Notes under the pieces: generated by a model | What the model was told of the DNA's origin: nothing | The model's input: only the letters and a program-made list of their open reading frames with translations | Database searches by the model: none | Program-made: the position numbers and the translations under genes | Shown here: piece after piece, positions 26,148-38,611 of the stretch | How the letters are laid out: every line of letters begins with the position of its first letter | How positions within the stretch are numbered: position 1 is the first letter of the stretch | Assembly (NCBI GenBank): GCA_959347315.1 | Contig: OY365810.1 | Span: 30,688,065-30,752,064, forward strand | Source: Bimastos eiseni | Taxonomy: Eukaryota > Annelida > Clitellata > Crassiclitellata > Lumbricidae | Direction: 5' to 3' | Length of the DNA: 64,000 nt

Positions 26148-28357
26148 AGTTCAGGCAGAGATTGACAGCACAGTATCTTCCCTTCTAGGTTCATGCTGTG
26201 CATGGAATCTGTCGTAAGCTATGTTATGATGCATTCGATGCACTGATCGATAAACAATGCATAATGTTGTAAATATAATCAAGTAGCTAATAGTAATTGT
26301 CAGCATTTGTTGTCATAATACAACAGTTAAACGTAATTATAGCCAAAAAGCAAGGAATATAGTGTATATAATATTTTTATCTGTGTTATATTTATGCATA
26401 CTATCGCAGCATATACAAGGTATTGATTGGTAGTCTGCTTGAATGGCAACTCTGAATTTATGTTCTGTATAACGTTCTTTGTGGGTCAGTGTATGTGTGT
26501 TGGATTTGGTGGTTATAGGTAACTTTTTTTTTAAACAGTTCTTCATAAAGCAGTTATTCGTAAGCAATTCTTTGTAAAGCATTTCTTCCTATATAATAAT
26601 TCTTCCGGCCGAAAGTTCTTCGCATATGTCTAAAAACGACACTAACCCTAAATGACTCTCGCGATGCATATATTGCAAATATTAGGTGTTTTTAACATCC
26701 GTCATATTCACCATATACGGTGACGAAGAATTGTGTTCTGGTCAATTGTGCTTTACGAAGAATTGTTTCACAAACAACGGTTTACGAAAATAAAATGTCG
26801 GACACCGGATTTGGTTATGAGACTGTGTGTGTTTGCAGGTAGTGTTTGTGATCTCTGAATCTGTTCTCTTTGTTCTTCAGAGTTTTTTGTGACTTCCTTG
26901 AAAGTTGGTTTTATTCTTTGTGGGAAGTTCTTTTGTACACGATTTTCCCTGTAACTTAACAGGAATTTCTTGTCGGTCAGATTTAAGAGGTTAGTAGCTG
27001 CAAGTCCTGTGATGCACAGAGAACAGGGTATTGTGACTTGCTGTGCTGGGTAGTGACATAGATAGCAGAAATCAGTTCTTCTCTTCTTTGCTTCACTTTT
27101 ATAATATGAAGGATTTGTTCAGTTTGACTTGGTTACTTTATGATCATCTTGTTTTGTTTTACAGACTTAGTTTGATTGTTGATTCGATTGCATTGTCCCG
27201 AATCTGTCATTCCCCGTTTTCGCTCTGTTGCCTTTTCTGTGTCTTTGACAATCGTTTTGTAAAACCCAGTAGAACACGGACAGAATGAGTGAGCACTACA
27301 TTTGATGCGTGTGCTCAGGATGTATTTAATGGGACGTTCCGTGCACTTTGCTGTTTCGGACATAAGTGCAAAGCTATTTTTCTATGCTGTAAATATATTT
27401 CATGTTTTTATATGGTCCAAATTCAAGAATCTTAGCCGTTCGTTCTTTTGTGGAAACCGGTTTTTACCAGACATTTTTGGGTATTGTGACACGCTTGGTG
27501 TCAGGTGGCCGACTTGTCTTCACAGTGCTTATATTCCGTATGGGGTCGTCCATAAAGGATGTCCTCAAAAATTACCTCGGTTTTGGATTTTTCCATTGTC
27601 CATGTTCATCATTATCCTACGTCATATCCTGCCCATCATATGTAGCTTTCTGAACAGCAATGGAGGCTTCAAAACATAGACTACTATACTTTGGTTGTGT
27701 AAGACTAACTATGCTACAGAGAATGGGTGCTCAGACACTGCCCAAGATCCAATGCAAAACAGAATTTAAAATATTTCTTAAATATTTATGAAATTTTGGG
27801 TATATGAGCAGCTCTGTCTCCTCCACCACCTGATATTTTGGAGGAGACTGGCCCTTCCTACCCCCCTCCACCCCTAAGTCTCCGATCCTGACTAAAATGA
27901 CTATAAAATTTAGGTGTGCCATGGGAAATATCGTATTTTTCCGTTATCTCCAATGGGGCGACCATTCCTTCCTTCCTTCCTTCATCCCTTTTTAACAGTT
28001 GCCCTTAATGGGATTCCTTTGTTTGCTCTATTGTGTGCCCAGGAAATTTTTCATGTTTTTATCAACTTGTGCGGCAAACAATGACAAGTTGCAATGACCA
28101 TTTCTGTGCAAATTGACATTAACTTGGGGCAGTGTCTTACAGTGAAGAGGCTCATTAATTTCTCATTATGCATTCAGGGTTTTTTAGACTCAGAGGCGTC
28201 CGTTTCTGTATTGTAACCCTCAGTTTCTGTATTGTAAGGGGCCCCAGACATATGTTCGGAGGGGACCAAATTCCTGGTTGCTATGGCCCTATTTAGACTG
28301 CTTATGGTAATATCCGACCAGTCTCATTGTTAAACAACAGCTGGAAGATGTCATAGG
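26148..28357. other. Intergenic, no gene seen
   Basis: AT-rich with short unrelated open frames and a small (CTTC)n tract near 27967-27985. The string GGGGTCGTCCATAAAGGATG near 27542-27561 resembles TE-end sequence seen in many invertebrate genomes, but no second end was found. Confidence 0.45.
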
Positions 28358-28608
28358 CAGAGCCGGATTAAGCCTCAATGGGGTCCTAAGCCAGCATCAG
28401 ATGTGGATCTTTGTTGTGAGGAGACAAACGAATTGCACGGACGAGAATACAAATTTTAAATTTATCTGGCTACAGTCTAAATATAACAGATAATTGAAGT
28501 TATATTTCATTTTTTATAATACTTTGGCTTAAGGACGACTAATATTTTCCATAAGATTCTTACAATATGCGAACAATATTACGGTTCAAGGAATCTAATC
28601 CGGCCCTC
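28358..28608. mobile_element. hAT-like MITE, family B (251 bp)
   Basis: Ends CAGAGCCGGATTAAGC and ...TCTAATCCGGCCCTC are inverted copies sharing AGxGCCGGATTA. The flanks GTCATAGG / CTCGTAGG match at 6 of 8 positions, consistent with a decayed 8-bp duplication. Confidence 0.65.
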
Positions 28609-29089
28609 CTCGTAGGTCTATTCAGAGGTGGAGGAAGCCCTTGTGAACTCTGTCTAGTTTCCTCTCAGTTGAGCAATGACCATTTACAACTGGAAATTCT
28701 GCTTATACAGATAATTGGATAAATTCTAAATAAGAGAGTTTAAAATAAAATTAATCCAACAGTCTGAAAGGGGTTGGGCCAGCAAGTAGGCCTCATCTGT
28801 CAGTGATCGGCAAGAACTTTTAAAAAAATAGTCTTAAAATTATTTTGAAAATAGTTTTAAAAAATACTTCTATGAAACCAAAATTTTGTACTACTAAATT
28901 TTTTATAGGTGTCAAAGCAGCAGTTTGTCCCCTTCACCGTTGCCGTACGGTAACCTGCCTGTCTAGTAGCCTTACACGCGAAGTATTCGTTAACGTAAAT
29001 GGGAAGTAGAAGTATCAATATTTATTAATGAGAATAAGAATGAAGTTGGCAGAAATTTTGATAACTTGAAAGTAACAAGAACTGAAATG
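28609..29089. other. Intergenic, no gene seen
   Basis: AT-rich, with A-runs near 28823-28865. No coding potential or repeat structure recognised. Confidence 0.5.
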
Positions 29090-29312
29090 GGACAAGGAAG
29101 GAAGAGGGCAAAAGGAGGGAAGGGAGGAAGAGAGTAAAGAGAGGGACGGGAGGAAGAGGGCAAAAGGAGGGAAGGGAGGAAGAGAGGGACGGGAGGAAGA
29201 GGGCAAAAGGAGGGAAGGGAGGAGGAGAGTAAAAAGAGGGAATGGAGGAACAGGGCAAAAGGAGGAAGGCAGGAAGAGAGGGAAGGAAGTAAAAGGAGAG
29301 AAGGGAGAAAAA
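29090..29312. repeat. Purine-rich minisatellite (plus strand almost all A/G)
   Basis: Repeats of GGGAGGAAGAGGGCAAAAGG and variants. Its complement would be CCTTTTGCCCTCTTCCTCC, related in composition to the adjacent pyrimidine array but in the opposite strand orientation. Confidence 0.85.
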
Positions 29313-30765
29313 GACCTCACCTCTCTTTCCTCCATAACCTCACCTCCTTCTTTTCCTCCATTACCTCACCTCCTTTTCCTCCATTACCTCACCTCCTTTT
29401 CCTCCATTACCTCACCTCCTTTTCCTCCATTACCTCACCTCCTTTTCCTCCATTACCTCACCTCCTCCTTTTCCTCCAAAACCTCACCTCCCTTTCCTCC
29501 ATTACCTCACCTTCTCCCTTTCCTCCAATACCTCACCTCCTTTTTCTTCATTGCCTCACCTCCTCCTTTCCCTCCATTATCTCATCTCCTCCCTTTCCTC
29601 CACTGCCTCACCTTCTTCTTTTCCTCCATTATCTCATCTCCTCCCTTTCCTCCACTACTTCACCTCCTCCCTTTCCTCCAGTACCTCACCTTCTCTCCTC
29701 CATTACCTCACCTGCTTTTCCTCCAATACCTCACCTCACCTCCTCCTTTCCTCCATAACTTCACCTCCTTTTCCTCCATTACCTCACCTCCTCCGTTTCC
29801 TCCAGTACCTCACTTCCTCCTTTCCCTCCATTACCTCATCTTCTTTCTTTCCTCCACTGCCTCACCTTCTCCTTTTCCTCCATTGTCTCATCTCCTTTTC
29901 CTCCAAAACCTCACCTCCTTTTCCTCCATTACTTCACCTCCTCCTTTTCCTCCATTACCTCACCTCCTCCTTTTCCTCCATTACCTCACCTGCTTTTCCT
30001 CCAGTACCTCACCTCCTCCCTTTTCTCCATTACCTCACTCCCTCCTTTTCCTCCACAACCTCGCCTCCTCCTTTTCCTCCATTACTTCACCTCCTCTCTT
30101 TCCTCCAGTACCTCACCTCCCTTTCCTTCATTACCTCACCTCATCCTTTTCCTCCATTACCTCACCTCCTCCTACTTCACCTCCTCCATTGCCTCCATTA
30201 CCTCACCTCCTGTCTTTTCTCCAGTACCTCACCTCCTTCCTTTCCTCCATTACCTCACCTTCTGCTTTTCCTCCATTACCTCACCTCCTCCTTTTCCTCC
30301 ATTTCTTCACCTGCTCCTTTTCCTCCATTACCTACACCTCCTCCTTTTCCTCCATTACATCACCTCCTCTCTTTCCTCCAGTACCTCACCACCTCCCTTT
30401 CCTCCATTACCTCACCTTTTAGTTTTCGTCCATTACCTCACCTTCTCCTTTTTCTCTATTATCTCAACTCCTCCTACTTCACCTCCTCCATTTCCTCCAT
30501 TATCTCACCTCCTGCCTTTCCTCCAGTACCTCACCTCCTCTCTTTCCTCCATTACCTCACCTCCTCGTTTCCTCACCTCACCTCCTTGTTTTCAACCATT
30601 ACCCCACCTCCTCCTTTTCCTCCATTACCTTTCCTCCTCCTTTTTCTCCACTACCTCACCTCTTCCTTTTCCTCCAGTGCCTGACCTCCTCCTTTTCCTC
30701 TAGTACCTCGCCTTCTCCTTTTCCTCCATTACCTCACCTCCTTCTTTTCCTCCATTACCTTACAT
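29313..30765. repeat. Pyrimidine-rich ~20-24-bp minisatellite
   Basis: About 1.45 kb of variants of TTTTCCTCCATTACCTCACC with variable CTCC insertions. The plus strand is strongly depleted in G. Long open frames through it are an artefact of the repeat and not genes. Confidence 0.95.
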
Positions 30766-32211
30766 ACACTCGCTCTCTTCCTCCCTAGATTTCCGATATT
30801 TATGTTCTCGTTCCTTTCAAGTTATCACAATTTCTCTTAACTTCCTTCTGTATCAGATTTTCCTGACTCGGTGTTGCTGATTTTTGAAAGGGGGGATTAT
30901 CAGATTGAGTTGTACGGCAGGCCTAGCCCCAAACAGCTTACCCGGTCTTGATAAAATAGGGTCATAGTCGAACGCGCCCTCGAATCGCCCGTGATGGATG
31001 AAATGCTTTGCATTGTTAGCGAAAGAGATTATAATTATAAAAATTTATAGGAGAAAGTATTTGGAACAGTCTTATATTAAAACAGACAGATTGGTTTCTA
31101 CGGGAGCAGTCCAGTCGACGCCCAGGTGGACTGGTTTCATTTAAAGCAAATCAATTGACGACTTGTAATAGCAGCGCTACATAAGTGTTTTGATCGGCCT
31201 AGGACGGAAAAAACGGTTGGAGAAGCTGGACAGGCAACTGTACGAGATAGTGACAGACGTTGCTGCATATGGGCGGCATCTCCTTGAGAGCCCGGATGTC
31301 TACTGCGCATGTCAGTCGGCGCCGTCAGCCAATCACAGCACGGATCGCTGAAGAGTGGTCAAGTACAGGCGCACATAAACAAGCGTCTGGTTTTCAGGAG
31401 TGCCCAGCTGACCGTCGCCTGTTTACCCAATGCTTAGCTGACCGTCGCTTGTTTACACAGTCGCCCCGGATACAGCGAAACCATTAGCGCATGAAACATG
31501 TGCCTTACAGCTGGACGCCCCCGCACTGCACTCAGCTGATGTGGCAGGATATACGGAGTGCTCGTCGGACGAAGGCCTCAGAGTACCCCCCATCCCGCGT
31601 TCAACAGATGTCGTGAGGCCTCGTTTTGCTCAACCTTGGAGCCACGGATTTCTGCATTCTAGTAATGATCCCTGATCTCACGCACAGCGACGTATTGTAG
31701 TGAGTCCTCGAAATGTCTCTCGTTAACATTAGGTCCTAAGTGCCACATCTATATTGTGATGAAGACCTGATATCGCCATGCCACAACTCCGTCATTGGGT
31801 AGAGCCAATTATATGCATTTATTCAAAAAGGTCGTGTCGCCACTCACCACCACACTGCACCCTGGTGGAGTTGCCGCTATTGGTGCTCGACTGCTTATTC
31901 GTCAGAGGCAACTCCGCTTACTTCGCAGCTACCCTTCATACTGAAGGGCGTTCCACGATCCTCCATATGTGGACGTGCTTGGTTGTAGTACAGTTCTGCT
32001 CCACGGTCCATCCCAAGATGTCAAGATGCGCTTGTAGCTATCGTTATCTTGTCACTGCACCGTTGCAACAGTCAGCAACAGGACTGAGTTGCTGAACGCT
32101 ATGAATGAAGAAATTATTATTGCAATTAAATTTATTGAAATCTTATACCAGTCCTATCAGCAATGAAATAATTGAGCGTTTTTAAAAGATGACTGTACAC
32201 TTCATACTGAA
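30766..32211. other. Intergenic, GC-richer segment with possible promoter motifs
   Basis: At 31297-31340 there is an NRF1-like CTGCGCATG followed by the CCAAT-box sequence AGCCAATCA. No adjacent exon is recognisable. At 31928-31985 a fragment (ACTGAAGGGCGTTCCAC ... GTGGACG) repeats the 3' end of the SINE-like element at 32212-32590 in the same orientation. Confidence 0.4.
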
Positions 32212-32590
32212 GGGCGTTCCACTATCCGCCACCTGTGGACGCGATGGGTTGCGGCCATTACAGTGGAAATTCAAAATGCATTTAGACAAATAGCTGGTGG
32301 CATTACCCTTCCCGCTCGGCGATCGTTCCTCAGACGCTTGCTCGTCACCCCAACATACCTTGATAGTCTTGATTCCCCGAAGATGGGCTGCGAGGGCACA
32401 CGGCCAGCCTTCTCTCTTGCTGACCCGTCCGTCTCCCCTCGGCCGTGTATGGTCGTTGTACTCATTTTTAAGTTGATTTTCCGGCTGCGCAGGAGGAGCG
32501 CACATCACGAAACGTCTTTCTGAATTATGGGGATTTGAACCCCATATATATAGTCTGGCATGACAAACAAAATACACTAACCAACATAAT
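32212..32590 (-). mobile_element. Second tRNA-derived SINE family (minus strand)
   Basis: Read on the minus strand it has an A-box-like TTGGTTAGTGTATTTTG near 32590-32570, a perfect B box/T-arm palindrome GGGGTTCAAATCCCC (32529-32543), then a 300-bp GC-rich body ending GTGGAACGCCCTTCAGTATG. A fragment of the body end recurs at 31928-31985. Not a functional tRNA: the rest of the cloverleaf is absent. Confidence 0.6.
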
Positions 32591-32853
32591 TTATATATAT
32601 ATATATATATATAGCATTCAGCGTTCAGCTCCTCAATGCTGTTGCTGTATATATAGGCCCTAGCATATCTTATCAAGTCTTGTTTTCCGTTATGTTAATT
32701 CCTTTATTTTGCGTATCAATATTCTTTTCAGTTTTTCACCAATCACTGTAGCAAAAAATCTTAATGAAATGAAAAAAGAGACAAAATCTACAGAAGGACA
32801 GACCGTACGTCGTATGAACGGTTTACTATCAACAGGCGAGTTCGAAAGGGCGA

Positions 32854-33514
32854 CTATCAAAAGGGCGACTTTGGAAGGGCGACAATCGAAAAGGCGACAA
32901 TGGGTAAAAACAAACATGTAAACTACATCGGTCAATTGAAAATGGTGACGATCAAAGGAAAATGAATATTAGCACATACGAAAATAAGTCATGTGGGCTT
33001 AGGGGATTTACATTTTTTGTAAACAGGCTAAATGCCCGTTTAGACTTAAACTGCTATAGTTTGATTTGTGACTTGGACGTGTTAGGTCTTGTAATAGTGA
33101 TTAGAAATCGGTGACACCGTTCAGAATACCACTGGATTTCATAAAAAAACAGCAAAGGGTGAGACTTCTTATAATTACTGGTTGATGGCTGTACTTTCAG
33201 ACTAGAAAAAAACAATAACGGGAAAGAAGATATGGATTCGAAGTGCACCGAATATCGTACAAGTAAAAATACTTCATGCTATCGTACAAAAGATGATATT
33301 ATAACAAAACAGTCTACTCAACACAATCACGTGGCGGATAAAGCTATTCGTATGTGCTAATATTCATTTTCATCTATAAAGATTGGTGTTGGTTTATTAA
33401 TTTGTTCGATTGTCGCCTTTTCGATTGTCGCTCTTTTGTCTGCGCGCCCTTTTAACCAGCCCTTCTGATTGTCGCCCTTTCGAAGTCGCCTTTTAGAAGT
33501 CGCCCTTTTGATAG
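32854..33514. mobile_element. 661-bp inverted-repeat element with (AAAGGGCGAC) subrepeats
   Basis: Ends are an exact 16-bp inverted repeat CTATCAAAAGGGCGAC (32854-32869) / GTCGCCCTTTTGATAG (33499-33514). Both arms continue with several copies of AAAGGGCGACAATCGA-like units in opposite orientation. A further exact 22-bp inverted pair lies at 32961-32982 and 33347-33368. No ORF for a transposase, so it is a non-autonomous fold-back or MITE-like element. No clear target-site duplication. Confidence 0.75.
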
Positions 33515-34250
33515 GATACCTCTGTGAACGACAACAAAGTCGTTTTTAACAGATGTCAAATTCATAACATGAATAGACCATTATCAAAACAATTACCCCG
33601 AAGAGTTTGACGGTAGAACATTCAGTGTTTCCGTCAGAGTCCAAGAAGAGGACGTAGGCTACTTTCGTCCTGGCCTAGAATTCCGTACATGCATGGCTCA
33701 TTTCTTGCGGTGATCACACCGAACGTATGCATGGAATAACAGAATATATGCTACACAATCACAAACTATAGGGACGTATTACCAATATTTAAACTGTATT
33801 ATAGGTGACTTGGTTCTTGATTGGTAGACAGCCTGAACAATCTTTCAGAGATACCGTTTTCGGTGATGGTCGTTGTACGGGTTCAAAGCTACATTTTCGT
33901 AAATTAAGGATTTAAATGTTAAAGAGCGAGAAACGGCTGGTATAGATCGTCAGACCATTGGTAAATAGATAGCGGCTGCTGGCCTACATGTACGTCGACC
34001 TTGAAATGGTCCAATAAGGCTAAACTACTAATGAACTCAGGAGGTCTCTCCTCGGCCGACCACACAAAGAAGTTTCCAGTTCACATACTATAAGGAGAAA
34101 ATTCAGTTGCAGAGCACCACAAACGGAGGCTCAGCGAAGAGAGAACGACTTGCTGATGCTGCGTTCCACTGGGTGGAATGGCCCTTACTCCACATACTGC
34201 GATTTTCTGAGTCTAGAATCACGATTATATGAAAATCTGTCCAACTTTTC
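33515..34250. other. Intergenic, no gene seen
   Basis: Unique-looking AT-rich sequence up to the assembly gap. No motifs recognised. Confidence 0.5.
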
Positions 34251-34450
34251 NNNNNNNNNNNNNNNNNNNNNNNNNNNNNNNNNNNNNNNNNNNNNNNNNN
34301 NNNNNNNNNNNNNNNNNNNNNNNNNNNNNNNNNNNNNNNNNNNNNNNNNNNNNNNNNNNNNNNNNNNNNNNNNNNNNNNNNNNNNNNNNNNNNNNNNNNN
34401 NNNNNNNNNNNNNNNNNNNNNNNNNNNNNNNNNNNNNNNNNNNNNNNNNN
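34251..34450. other. Assembly gap (200 N)
   Basis: A run of exactly 200 N characters, probably a placeholder of arbitrary size. Sequence on either side cannot be assumed contiguous. Confidence 0.99.
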
Positions 34451-36061
34451 CACAGATGAAAGATCTACAAACAACATTAAAATAGAGAAGACGCTTTGCG
34501 GATCAAATGATTCGTCTTAACGGAAAGCAGCAGACGTCCTAACAGAGGACGTATGGATGAATGGACAGCAGCATAGATAGACACATGTATGCCTGTGTTA
34601 CAGGACGGGTGGAAGCCTGGAAGGATGGATGGTCAGATGGAAGTGTGTGTGCACAGCGGCGCGGCTGTTATTAGCGACGGACGTTACCCGCCTAATTGCG
34701 ATCAGAGTATCGCTACCTCTGTTCTTCGAAAACAAGAGATAGAGAGACAAAGACGCAGACAAAGACAGAGGCAGACAGAGACCAATATATTACTTCGGTT
34801 GAAAAATGCATCTTGTGAAAAATACAGTCACCATTACCGTCCAAGACCTTTGCAGTAATCCTTTGACTGTTTTGCTAATTAGCTAATCCGTAATTACTAG
34901 TAAAGTAATTAGATTGTGTCCGCTGTTCATTCCAATCGTAGCACATAGCTTATGTTACAACAAATTGCTGCTTCTTAGAAAGGATTACACAACAAAGAGA
35001 GCTCATCAGAGGTAGAGTATATCTGTTTCTTAATAATAAGCTTGTAACTTTACAACACTTTGTACAGAACGAACCACGTCGATAAAATTCTATAAGCAGT
35101 AGTAGTTTTTCAAAATAACTACACTGTGTGATTGCAAAGACCGTTGGTGTCGCCCTCCTTCTTTATGACTTTAAAGACTTCTATAGCGTCACCATAGTAA
35201 CGCACAGGGCATAATCCAGGCTTTGGACTGACACTGTCAAAATGCGAGCAGTGGAGGAGTTTTGACAGCTGCAGATGGGCGACAGCGAAGTCATTTGACC
35301 TATAGGGGCCCTAGACGTATAGTCGGAATGAAATTGGGGCAAATTGTAATCTTTAACTATATCGTCATATCAGATTTATATTGCGCCTCTTCAAGAGTCA
35401 GTCGTGACCCTAAAACGGTGAAAGTAGGATCGATGAATAAATTTTTCAAGCATTTTCTGAACAGAAGTAGATTTAAAACCAGTCCAAGGGGCTGATTTCG
35501 TGAGATGCGGACCCTTGTATGGCGTCCAAGGACCAAGGTGCACAGGACTGGAGATTCCCTATACGTGTCGTGTACCCAAGCATTGCGTCCGTGGAGGTTG
35601 GCTACCTAGCGACAAAAGCGTAAAAACAAATTGCGAGTTCGATGAAGAAAATCGACGAATTATTATTGTTTAAGCAATAAACAGTTTAATGCGTAAAGTA
35701 AAACATCTTATTTAATATGCGGCAAAATTTCCATTGACATTTTTCTACATCGTGCACAATCTTAAATCTAATTTTGAAGAGGTTTTTCAGTATCCAATAA
35801 AGATGACACGGGAACCATGTCGACACGCTATAGGCTAGCAGTAAATCTTTAGACGTACCGAGATCTGTGATAATTCATGTCCCAACTTCTTTGCCAATGC
35901 AAATAGGTCTAATCTGTTATTAACTGTGCTGCGCTGGTGACCTAGAAGCAATGGAAAGGCCAGAAGTCGTCTTGGGATGATGCTTCTCATCTCTCTTGCT
36001 CTGTATGACATAGTTCACTTTGCAAATGTTCCATATAAATTCCTTGTCACTAATTTTATGG
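34451..36061. other. Intergenic, no gene seen
   Basis: Contains a small GACAGAGGCAGACAGAGACC-type simple repeat near 34745-34785. No coding evidence. Confidence 0.5.
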
Positions 36062-36410
36062 CAGTGCTGTCCAACCTTTATGACACCGAGAGCCACCGAA
36101 CAAATTATTCTTGCAGTCACGGGCCGCATCAATAAACTCAAAGGCATATCGCCAATTTCTTGAAACTATTAACTGTACTAACAATTTTAATATGTAATAA
36201 TCATAATGAATTGTCGCATGTATGTATGACATGTGTTCACATTGTCATATAATGAGCTAAGTTGCGAACGGATAGCCATGAAAATAGGTCAATGACTTTG
36301 CTTCACTAATCTTCATCTTTAAAAAATTGTTAATTCTGCAAGCCCAAGCGGGTCACTTAATTAAAATCCACCTACGAGTCGCATGAGGCCCGCGTCTTGG
36401 ACAGCTTCTG
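36062..36410. mobile_element. hAT-like non-autonomous element (349 bp)
   Basis: Begins CAGTGCTGTCCAACC and ends GTCTTGGACAGCTTCTG; the ends are inverted copies of CAG-(n)-GCTGTCCAA. 'CAGTGxTGTCCAAC ... GGGCCGCA' is a common hAT terminus pattern. The flanks match at only 5 of 8 positions, so the duplication is not convincing. Confidence 0.5.
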
Positions 36411-37190
36411 CTTTGTAGAAACTTGTGTTTTTTGACTGATCGGAGCTTTTCATTTAACTTCTAGCCTTGGTCCCTTTGAGCACTCTATCAAACAGCTGAA
36501 GACCAGTCCATACCTAAGATCTTTCTTTGCGTGCTGAAAAAAAGGTTTGCTCAATGTGGAAAATCTAACTGCGGCGGTGAATAACTTTTTCAATTCGCTC
36601 ATATACGGAAGAATTGCTTTGAAATATGAAAGAACTGAAATTAATACAATTAAAAATGAAGACACGTATCATATTAAGCAAACATAAGGGCAGATCTACT
36701 CGATTTTCTTTTACACGTATGTAATCAATGGCAACACAGTCGACACCTACCGACGCTCTGGTTAGACAGACGACGATGACGTCCATAATAGAAAAATTAA
36801 TTATTATAATAGCGTATAATCAAATTGCCGGTAAACGACATTACATTTGTTTGAGCTATTTTTAGCTCAAGAAGTCCGATGATGAGAATATTCATTTATT
36901 TATATTATAATAACACAATATGACAATAACGCAAAAATGCTTACACGAGTGACATTGAACAATAAAAGTAGGCCTAGCTAGAATTACTAACAGACTAGTA
37001 AATGTGTTTAAATATAATGATCTGGGGATAAATTGAGAGTCGTCTTTGGGTGGGAGGATATGGTTGCGTGCTCTATGTCATAATTGGTGATTGGAGTGGG
37101 GACGGATTGGAGGTAGGAATTGGTGTTGTGTAAACTGTAGAAAATGAGATTGGCGTCTGCAATGTTTGCAAGTTAAGAGACTGTTGGGAA
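36411..37190. other. Intergenic, no gene seen
   Basis: AT-rich sequence without recognised features. Confidence 0.5.
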
Positions 37191-37430
37191 GGATTGTTCT
37201 AAATAAACTAGGCGTTTAGCTTTTCCTAAGATTCTATCCAAACGCTCTTTATCAGAGTCTAGAGTAAGACCCCACCAGGATGGGAGAGACATACCAGTAA
37301 CAATTTTAGCAATGGTAGTGGTTTTGGTTATGTAATGAATGGTAGGCCCAGTGGAAGAAAAACCATGGTTTTGAGCTTTCCGATGGCATAAAAAGGTACC
37401 AGAGATCTGTCCCATCTGAGAGCGACACAA
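37191..37430 (-). mobile_element. LINE ORF2 C-terminal fragment (minus strand)
   Basis: The minus-strand frame ends with SWWGLTLDSDKERLDRILGK and AKRLVYL, resembling the region after the reverse transcriptase of many Jockey/R1/CR1-like LINEs (WGG...DR.RL...RRAKR). No start or 3' tail is identifiable; a short decayed fragment. Confidence 0.55.
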
Positions 37431-37978
37431 AACTTACGCAGATACAATAAGAGAAGACCAACGCAGGGCATTAATAACTACATGTATTATCAACATCACC
37501 TAGGTATTCACGCATGCGTGCACGCATGTAGGCCCTACTTAAGTAGTTATGCCTGCATGTATAGGCCTAATGCCATGTATGTATATATACCTGTGCACTT
37601 ATGCACGCAATTATCTATTGATGTATGTTCGTACGCATCGACGTATATGACAGAGATGCCATGAAAGCGTATGTGAACTGATCGTATATATTATTATATA
37701 CAGGTATACACCTATATACTTATATGTACATACATGCATGCATTTATATATTCTTAATCTTTCTAACTATTGATGCAATCAAAGCGTCGTCGTCGCCGTA
37801 GTCACTGGGTACACACTCAAGAGACGACAAAATCGAAGAATCGCGGCTCACAACTGTATGCCTTGACAACATTATGCACCATGTCTTGAACGACCTGTGA
37901 GATAAAGATACGCTTACGGTCTTACCTATGTATACAGTGCATGTCATGCGTAATTTATGTTTGTACTTATACGAGACT
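37431..37978. other. Intergenic with degenerate simple repeats
   Basis: Rich in (ATGC/TACA)-type degenerate simple repeats at 37480-37745. No coding evidence. Confidence 0.5.
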
Positions 37979-38155
37979 CAGGGCCGTACCGAGGGAGGGG
38001 CCAGCGGGGCCGTGACCCAGGGCGCAAATGTGCAAAGGGCGCAAATTTCACGATAGAATAACTTATTAATCCGTAAAATATATTATTTTCAAAATATGGG
38101 AGCGCCAGATTGATGCTATAAGCACAGGGCCCAATTATAGCTCGGTACGGCCCTG
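37979..38155. mobile_element. hAT-type MITE, family A copy 2 (177 bp)
   Basis: Perfect terminal inverted repeats CAGGGCCGTACCGAG / CTCGGTACGGCCCTG. The 8-bp flanks ACGAGACT (37971-37978) and ACAAGACT (38156-38163) match at 7 of 8 positions. Interior homologous to 25953-26147. The intact inverted repeats suggest it is younger than copy 1. Confidence 0.9.
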
Positions 38156-38611
38156 ACAAGACTACAACTACAAGTAGTCGAGAAACCAATGAGGCTGGCG
38201 TAGCAACGCCCTCCTCGGATCTGGAGTAGTGAGAGCGGGGCATAGAAGCTGGCGCAGGCGCTGATGGCGGAGCCAATGGTTGAGACTATGTGCGTCTCCT
38301 AGATAAATGACAGGTGGCTACTGCAGATGACTGACGGACGTACCGATTTCCACGCGCATCCACTTTCATTTAATTTTGTTGTTTTTATTTCGTAATCCAA
38401 AAACTTCAATAATATATTATATATATATATTAGTAGGCACAAGACGACAGTATATTACTCTGGAGGCCTAAATTAGGATGAAAGGTTGCCGCGGATTAGG
38501 ACTGCCAATAATATAGATAAAATAAACAATCATGCGCAAAACGGATAAGATTTAGCTTATTGGATATATTTTCCAAGAGCATTATCTAAAAGGTTGAAAT
38601 GTTTGATAACA
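38156..38611. other. Intergenic, no gene seen
   Basis: AT-rich; a (TA)n stretch near 38413-38430. No coding evidence. Confidence 0.5.

Noticed and set aside
27540..27975. Possible transposon between GGGGTCGTCCAT and GGGGCGACCATT strings
   Set aside because: The strings are in direct rather than inverted orientation and no target duplication or second end was found.
29551..30684. 377-codon Ser/Pro/Leu-rich open frame (and a 179-codon overlapping one)
   Set aside because: They are translations of the pyrimidine minisatellite. Several frames are open because the repeat lacks stop codons.
32529..32543. Functional tRNA gene suggested by a perfect T-arm
   Set aside because: No acceptor, D or anticodon stems fit around it. 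It is the B box of a SINE.
34103..34485. Open frames spanning 34251-34450
   Set aside because: They exist only because the run of N contains no stop codons.
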